DNA of 64,000 nucleotides from Treponema sp. Lineage in GTDB: Bacteria; Spirochaetota; Spirochaetia; Treponematales; Treponemataceae. Position numbers and translations under genes: made by a program. How positions within the stretch are numbered: the first letter of the stretch is position 1; every line of letters starts with the position of its first letter. The stretch is from NCBI GenBank assembly GCA_024682655.1, contig JAIKYZ010000037.1, positions 1-64,000 on the forward strand, written 5' to 3'. Positions 59,706 through 64,000 of this stretch are shown here, in pieces. Under the pieces are notes generated by a model, which was not told the DNA's origin, did no database searches, and saw only the letters and a list, made by a program, of their open reading frames with translations.

Positions 59706-59924
59706 TTAATTTTTTAGAGCTTCTAACAAATCTTCCAAGGGAACTTTCATTTTTTCGGCAACAGTTTCTGGTGCAAGATTAAATTCTCTTACCGCAGTCA
59801 CAGCAGATTCCAAAGCTTTTACAGCCATTCCTTTTTCGATTCCTTTTTCAATACCCTGCTCTATTCCCTGGTTTATACCTTCTTGTCTGGCTATTCGAAT
59901 TAAATCTCTATCATGTATATTCAT
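59706..59924 (-). CDS. Internal RpnS-like start within rpn (copy B)
   Basis: In-frame ATG at 59924 inside the full-length gene, with AGGAG (59934-59938) nine bases upstream. Translation from it gives a 72-residue protein with the C-terminal helix-turn-helix-like and GIEQGIEKGIEKG segments only. The same SD and ATG occur in copy A. The internal start is a sequence observation; that it is used is an inference from the published RpnL/RpnS pattern. Confidence 0.5.
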   Translation of the reverse strand: MNIHDRDLIRIARQEGINQGIEQGIEKGIEKGMAVKALESAVTAVREFNLAPETVAEKMKVPLEDLLEALKN

Positions 59925-60578
59925 CGCTGCGTACTCCTGGCGGAAACTTTCTCTGTCCTTTAGAGTCTCTACAAGGGTGGATAATCGGTTTGCAAAATCA
60001 TCTTCTCCGGGTCGATTCGTACTTATAAATTGCAAAATATTTCTGACCAGAGGATCTTTTTCCTCCCTGTAGGCACTTGCATTATAAATGACTTTGACAC
60101 AATTGTCATTTAATTTGACTTCTTCTGATTCCAAACAAGAACTTTTAAAGGTGTAACATGGTAGTCCAATGGATTTTTTATTTTCGGAAGCTTTGAAGGG
60201 ATCCTGGGTGCAAATAAATAATATGTAGGAATCTTTTAATTCAGTGTAGTCCTGACCTTTCATGAGGCTGTCCATATCTATCATGGACTGGTAATAGCGG
60301 CTTCTTTTTCCAAGAGCTGACTGCTGGTAGGACTGCATTTCTACATCAATGATTTTATCCTGATCTTTTAAGTAAACATCCAGACGAATTCCTTTGGTTG
60401 AATAAAAGGGGGCAATTGATTTTTCCAGTTCTGGATACTCAATGTTTTTAATTTTGATATGAAGAAGCCTCTCTACAAATTCCCTGCAGATTTCCTTATC
60501 GCGCAGTACAGTCTGGAAAACAAAATTATCAGCAAAAGTCAGCTGATCTACGGGTTTAAAGTAATTTGATAAACTCAT
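59706..60578 (-). CDS. Rpn family recombination-promoting nuclease / putative transposase
   Basis: 290 residues. N-terminal LTFADNFVFQTVLRDKEICREFVERLLHIKIKNIEYPELEKSIAPFYSTKGIRLDVYLKDQDKIIDVEMQSYQQSALGKRSRYYQSMIDMDSL holds the PD-(D/E)xK core (D of RLDVYLKD and E-x-Q of VEMQ). The C-terminal part has GINQGIEQGIEKGIEKG repeats and a helical bundle. Rpn proteins are toxic DNA endonucleases counteracted by C-terminal intragenic products, and some act against phage. SD AAGGAG before the ATG. Two start sites and a duplicated 3' end are present (see separate entries). Confidence 0.88.
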   Translation of the reverse strand: MSLSNYFKPVDQLTFADNFVFQTVLRDKEICREFVERLLHIKIKNIEYPELEKSIAPFYSTKGIRLDVYLKDQDKIIDVEMQSYQQSALGKRSRYYQSMIDMDSLMKGQDYTELKDSYILFICTQDPFKASENKKSIGLPCYTFKSSCLESEEVKLNDNCVKVIYNASAYREEKDPLVRNILQFISTNRPGEDDFANRLSTLVETLKDRESFRQEYAAMNIHDRDLIRIARQEGINQGIEQGIEKGIEKGMAVKALESAVTAVREFNLAPETVAEKMKVPLEDLLEALKN

Positions 60579-60597
60579 AAATTAATTTCTCCTTGGA

Positions 60598-60878
60598 GTA
60601 AAACTTGAAAGGGGTCAAAATATAAATTGTCCCGAATATTATCTTCTGGACAAAAGATAAACCACTCTCCATTCTTTTAATTGCCGAGATTGGATGAAAT
60701 TATCAAATTTTGGTGATTTTTTTTTACCCAGCCCAGTAAAGCAGGCGCGAGAATTGAGGAGGCCCGGAAGGGAGTCCGGAGGACCGCTCGTTAGCAAGTT
60801 CCGAAATGCGAGTTGGAAAGTGCTTTCGCCCTAAAAAATTGGATTAAAAAATTTCTGCAATATGATATAATTATTTTT
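60598..60878. other. Intergenic region with GC-rich structured stretch
   Basis: About 280 bases without an ORF between rpn and the phosphatase gene. The part 60730-60830 is markedly GC-rich for this genome (GGAGGCCCGGAAGGGAGTCCGGAGGACC) and contains several short dyads (CCGG..CCGG, GAAAG-TG-CTTTC). TATAAT at 60866-60871 may be the phosphatase promoter -10. No known RNA family recognised. Confidence 0.5.
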
Positions 60879-61649
60879 ATGAAAATCCCAAGATTGGCTA
60901 GAAGACGTAATTTCAGGGACTTAGGTGGTATTAAAAGTTCGGACGGCAGGAAAATTAAGCATTTTATGCTGATTCGTGGTACTACTTTAAGGAAACTTTC
61001 TCCGGTTGTTATTGAACTTTTTAAGAAAATGTACAAACTTCACACTATTGTTGATTTAAGGACCAAAAAGGAAGCCGAGGAAAAGCCTTCTGTTATTCCT
61101 TCGGATGTTTCTTACTTTCATTTGCCAATTTTGGATGAAGCTTTGGTTGGTATTAGTCATGAAAAAAGGGTTCACTCTCTGCTATCGCTTTCTATGATGC
61201 CCGAAATGGAAGAACTTTATGTGAATATGGTGAGAGGAAAGGCTCTTGATAATACTGTTGAGGTTCTTAAATTTATTTTAACTCTGCCACTTGAATCTTT
61301 TTCGGTGATTTTTCATTGTTCAGCTGGTAAAGACAGGACTGGGCTTATTGCGGCTCTTCTGCTTTCTTTTTTGGGTGTTGACCGCCGTGATATTATTCAA
61401 GATTATCTTTTGACTAATTTAATTACTAAACGTAAGGCTAAACTTATTTACTTTGGAGTTTTGATTTCTAAACATAATCACAAAATTGCAAAAAAACTGG
61501 AGCATTATTACATCGCTAAGCAAGAATACATTGAATATGCTCTAAAAGATTTGGAAAAGCAATTTGGTTCGCTGGATAATTTTTTTAATGAACGCCTGAA
61601 ATTTTCGGCCCAGGAAAAAGAGGAAATTAAATCTAAGTTTTTGGAATAA
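60879..61649 (+). CDS. Tyrosine-phosphatase-like protein (Y_phosphatase3 family)
   Basis: 256 residues from the ATG at 60879; the track start is 22 codons upstream. RLARRRNFRDLGGIKSSDGRKIKHFMLIRGTTLRKLS at the N-terminus and catalytic P-loop VIFHCSAGKDRTGLIAALLLSFLGV (HC-x5-R) define the family of protein-tyrosine or phosphoinositide phosphatases such as LipA-like proteins. Cytoplasmic. Substrate unknown. Monocistronic, convergent with xth. Confidence 0.87.
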   Translation: MKIPRLARRRNFRDLGGIKSSDGRKIKHFMLIRGTTLRKLSPVVIELFKKMYKLHTIVDLRTKKEAEEKPSVIPSDVSYFHLPILDEALVGISHEKRVHSLLSLSMMPEMEELYVNMVRGKALDNTVEVLKFILTLPLESFSVIFHCSAGKDRTGLIAALLLSFLGVDRRDIIQDYLLTNLITKRKAKLIYFGVLISKHNHKIAKKLEHYYIAKQEYIEYALKDLEKQFGSLDNFFNERLKFSAQEKEEIKSKFLE

Positions 61650-61669
61650 AAGCCCGGGGCATTTTTATT

Positions 61670-62497
61670 TTACAGGTCAATTTCCAGATAAATTGGAGTA
61701 TGATCCTGTCTTGGACCTGAATCTATCATTTCTGATTTTTTTACCTGCTCTTTAATTCGCTCGCTGACTAAGAAATAGTCAATCCGCCAGCCTGAATTGT
61801 TTATTTTACTGGTTTTAATTCTTTGTCCCCACCAGGAATAAGTGTCTTTTACGTCCCCGTTGATTAATCTAAAGGTGTCAACAAAACCTCTGCTCAAAAG
61901 TTTTGTAAAGCCTTCACGCTCTTCATCGGTAAAGCCGGCAGAAAAATGATTTGAAGCAGGATTTGCAAGATCTATTTCTTTGTGGGCAACATTAAAATCG
62001 CCACAGGCAATTACTGCTTTACTTTTATCTAACTTAGACAAATAATCGGCATAAAGCTGGTCCCATTTTTGACGTTCTGCAAGGCGGCGAAGTCCATCTC
62101 CTGAATTAGGAGTATAAACGTTTACAAAGTAGAAATTGTCGAATTCAAGGGTAAGAAGACGGCCTTCATCGTCCATTGTGTCTGGTGCCTGTAATTTTGG
62201 TTGACTGGCCTTTGCGCTCATCCCCTCTTTATAAAGAATCATTGTCCCAGCGTAACCTTTTTTGGCAGGTGGAACAGAAGAAAGCCATTCCATTTTATAG
62301 CCGGGAAGATAATCTTTTAATAATTCCAGGTGTTTTTCGGAAGGGCCTTCGGCAGGGAGTTTAGTTTCCTGAATTGCAATAATATCTGCCTGATATTTTG
62401 CGATTGTTCTAAGAACATCTTGAGATAAAAGAGCGCGGGCAGAAGTTGAAGTCAAAGCCGCATTTAATGAATCTATATTCCAGGAAATTAATTTCAT
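61670..62497 (-). CDS. xth: Exodeoxyribonuclease III
   Basis: AP endonuclease/3'-5' exonuclease of base excision repair. 275 residues. MKLISWNIDSLNAAL, AIQETKLPAEGP, ACGDFNVAHKEIDLANP, RIDYFLVSERIKEQV, and DSGPRQDHTPIYLEIDL carry the metal-binding Asn/Glu, Asp/Asn and His residues. Close to bacterial XthA with the GSK-like insert absent. Convergent with the phosphatase gene. Confidence 0.94.
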   Translation of the reverse strand: MKLISWNIDSLNAALTSTSARALLSQDVLRTIAKYQADIIAIQETKLPAEGPSEKHLELLKDYLPGYKMEWLSSVPPAKKGYAGTMILYKEGMSAKASQPKLQAPDTMDDEGRLLTLEFDNFYFVNVYTPNSGDGLRRLAERQKWDQLYADYLSKLDKSKAVIACGDFNVAHKEIDLANPASNHFSAGFTDEEREGFTKLLSRGFVDTFRLINGDVKDTYSWWGQRIKTSKINNSGWRIDYFLVSERIKEQVKKSEMIDSGPRQDHTPIYLEIDL

Positions 62498-62539
62498 AAT
62501 TTTTCTCCAAAAAAATAAACTTGAGGGGAGCTGTTTTTG

Positions 62540-63187
62540 TTACCAGTTTTCCAAATCCCACTGAGAATCGGCAAAGCCACAGAGTTCTCTAAAATATGGA
62601 AGTTTATAGCAGGCTTCTACAAAGGCACGCCAGTCTTCAATATTTTTATGATGAAAACGCTGAATTACAATTGTTTTGAGCTGAAGATAATTTGAAGTTA
62701 CAGTTGCCCAAAGTTCAAGACCACGTGGCAAATTGTGAACCATTACTTCAAAGGCCTGATAGATTTTATCTTTATCGCCAGTTTTTTTTGCTTCCAGATA
62801 ACGCTGATAATTTTCTCGGGCTTCTTTTTTTGTATTTTCTGATACGTATTTTGTAAAAGGATCATAGTCAGAAGTCATAAATTTATCCATTGAGTGCATA
62901 GTAGACTGGGACATGACGATATCTGCAAAGTGATAACGCTGGAATTCAGGCATAAAAACACCATTTCCCTTTATATCAAAAATTACCAGGATACCTTTTA
63001 TAAAAGCATCGTGAGATTGATGTGGAAACATATTTCCGCCAAGGGATTTAGCAACTTTCCACTGTTTATTATCATCAGATTTATCGAAAGGAATACTTGT
63101 ATCTATTTCTCCAACATTAAAAGAATTTCCTTTTGCGTTTAATGCACGATCTAGGCCAAATACTTCAAAATTCTTTACTTCTACCAT
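62540..63187 (-). CDS. Conserved protein of unknown function, possibly ThyX-like
   Basis: 215 residues, no signal peptide. Contains FMPEFQRYHFADIVMSQSTMHSMDKF and LPRGLELWATVTSNYLQLKTIVIQRFHHKNIEDWRAFVEACYKLPYFRELCG. The second segment is similar in tone to the flavin-dependent thymidylate synthase ThyX (LP-x-G-L-x(n)-T-x-N..L..R). The RHR-type ThyX motif is not clearly present, so a homologous fold without the same activity is possible. Not assigned. Downstream of nothing; 42 bases before xth, perhaps co-transcribed. Confidence 0.5.
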   Translation of the reverse strand: MVEVKNFEVFGLDRALNAKGNSFNVGEIDTSIPFDKSDDNKQWKVAKSLGGNMFPHQSHDAFIKGILVIFDIKGNGVFMPEFQRYHFADIVMSQSTMHSMDKFMTSDYDPFTKYVSENTKKEARENYQRYLEAKKTGDKDKIYQAFEVMVHNLPRGLELWATVTSNYLQLKTIVIQRFHHKNIEDWRAFVEACYKLPYFRELCGFADSQWDLENW

Positions 63188-63378
63188 TTTTTTCCTCTTG
63201 GATTTTTTTTATTGATTTCATTTTAACACGAAAACTTATTTCTCTTCAATTTGTTTAGGGAAAAGGCGGGGAATTAATAATTTTTTTTAATATCTTCAAC
63301 ATAAGGTAAAACCTTGATTCATTATGATTTTGAAGAATCATATTATTCATATATAATTTACTCTTAGAGAGGTTTTTT

Positions 63379-64000
63379 ATGGATAAATTAGGTCACAGAA
63401 AAGCAAGTGCAAAAATTCAATTAGTTGGAAAAGACGGAAAAGCTTTAAGCAATACTGAAGTAAACATTAATCAGATTAACCATGAATTTTTATTTGGTTG
63501 TGGAGCCTTTGAATCACTAGCCTATGCAAACTACAATTCAGATATAAACACCTTTACAAGCATAAAAGGTAAGAGCATAGATTTTTCTGTAATTGAAGAC
63601 AGAATGAATAAGTGGCTGGGCCTTTTTAACTACGGAACTCTTCCATTTTATTGGGGTGGATTTGAACCCGAAGAAGGAAAACCTCACACAAAAGAATTAA
63701 TGAATGCGGCCAAGTTTTTAAGAAGTAAAGATGTTACAGTAAAAGGACATACTTTATGCTGGCAGACAGTTTATGCTCCCTGGCTCTTGAAATATGATGA
63801 TGAAGAAATTTATCAAAAGCAGTTAAAAAGAATCAGCAGAGATGTAGGAGATTTTAAAGGCATTGTAGATATGTGGGATGTAATTAACGAAACCGTAATT
63901 ATGCCTATCTATGATAAATATGAAAATCCTGCCACAAGAATCTGTAATTACAAGGGAAGAGCAAATCTTATCAAAGCAGTTTTTAATCAGGCAAAAGAAG
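63379..64000 (+). CDS. GH10 endo-1,4-beta-xylanase, 3' end beyond window
   Basis: Not in the track because the window cuts it. ATG at 63379 with SD AGAGAGG; frame open to the end (207 codons). MDKLGHRKASAKIQLVGKDGK, HEFLFGCGAF, NYGTLPFYWGGFEPEEGKPHTKELMNAAKFL, VKGHTLCWQTVYAPWLL, and the acid/base motif DMWDVINETVIMP. No signal peptide is visible, so it is probably intracellular and acts on xylo-oligosaccharides. The nucleophile Glu lies beyond the window. Confidence 0.92.
   Translation, partial: MDKLGHRKASAKIQLVGKDGKALSNTEVNINQINHEFLFGCGAFESLAYANYNSDINTFTSIKGKSIDFSVIEDRMNKWLGLFNYGTLPFYWGGFEPEEGKPHTKELMNAAKFLRSKDVTVKGHTLCWQTVYAPWLLKYDDEEIYQKQLKRISRDVGDFKGIVDMWDVINETVIMPIYDKYENPATRICNYKGRANLIKAVFNQAKE

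Larger units (their letters stand above)
59429..59946 (-). repeat. Tandem duplication of the rpn 3' end
   Basis: Copy A (59429-59681) and copy B (59682-59946) are the same sequence apart from, by eye, two substitutions and a 12-base indel. Copy B is the 3' end of the complete rpn gene (with its stop), copy A an extra one downstream. Each begins on the plus strand with CTTTCTCT-GTCCTTT-AGAGAAAG, an 8-bp inverted repeat; a third partial copy lies at 59947. The near-identity indicates a recent event. Confidence 0.9.

Noticed and set aside
59706-60578. Active transposon
   Set aside because: The Rpn family is often labelled as a transposase, but no terminal inverted repeats with target duplication were found around the gene; the flanking repeats come from the duplication itself.

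Overview
The window is a contiguous piece of an AT-rich spirochaete chromosome, most likely a gut or rumen Treponema of the T. bryantii / T. succinifaciens type. The evidence is a periplasmic-flagellar core flagellin (FlaB) behind a sigma-28 promoter, many short lipoproteins with spirochaete-style lipoboxes ending in SC, an HPr/HprK pair without PTS permeases, and a set of hemicellulases (two GH10 xylanases, GH31, GH43) beside a carbohydrate ABC importer. The species is an inference and no rRNA gene is present.

Layout. 1-3.6 kb: minus-strand translation operon tRNA-Thr, rpmG, tRNA-Trp, secE, nusG, rplK, rplA, rplJ, rplL (cut by the window edge) behind a near-consensus promoter. 3.7-9.2 kb: cysE, radA, an Hsp20 gene with a textbook sigma-54 promoter, pgsA, a cytidylate-kinase-like gene and a Nudix hydrolase. 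9.2-18.8 kb: two Glu-rich envelope proteins, a PC4-like protein, the operon hprK-ptsH-lexA-holA, then hpf, rpoN, a DUF1015 gene and an orphan DNA methyltransferase. 18.9-22.1 kb: three consecutive lipoprotein genes, each with its own promoter and/or terminator; two are paralogues with an internal duplication. 22.2-34.3 kb: AICAR formyltransferase, a chemoreceptor, an LplABC-like sugar ABC transporter with a very unusual 768-residue permease, YesL, a beta-lactamase-fold lipoprotein, PurO-type IMP cyclohydrolase and an acyltransferase. 34.4-44.9 kb: GH10, GH31, an orphan LivK-type binding protein, lipoproteins, an RlmL-like methyltransferase with a TetR regulator, and purD. 44.9-58 kb: a zinc-ribbon membrane protein, flaB, recR-ybaB-dnaX, lspA-(membrane protein)-mtnN-luxS, a tandem DUF1538 transporter with a tandem PII protein, ArsR, and TrmJ-HAD-PfkB. 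58-64 kb: GH43 with a triplicated 3' tail, an Rpn-family nuclease with a tandemly duplicated C-terminal segment, a tyrosine-phosphatase-like gene, exonuclease III, an unknown gene, and the start of a second GH10.

How the parts fit. Xylan breakdown (GH10, GH43, GH31) plausibly feeds the CUT1-type importer, with HPr/HprK as a regulatory rather than transport phosphorelay. The last two steps of IMP synthesis are carried out by separate enzymes (formyltransferase-only PurH and archaeal-type PurO), both in this window. RpoN is encoded here, and a candidate target (hsp20, with possible upstream dyad activator sites) is also here. The most unusual items are the Rpn gene with an internal start and a recent downstream duplicate of its C-terminal module (a candidate nested toxin/antitoxin arrangement), the ABC permease fused to two copies of an NPARISE membrane domain, and the GH43 tail repeats. 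All calls rest on reading the sequence; no database search was run.
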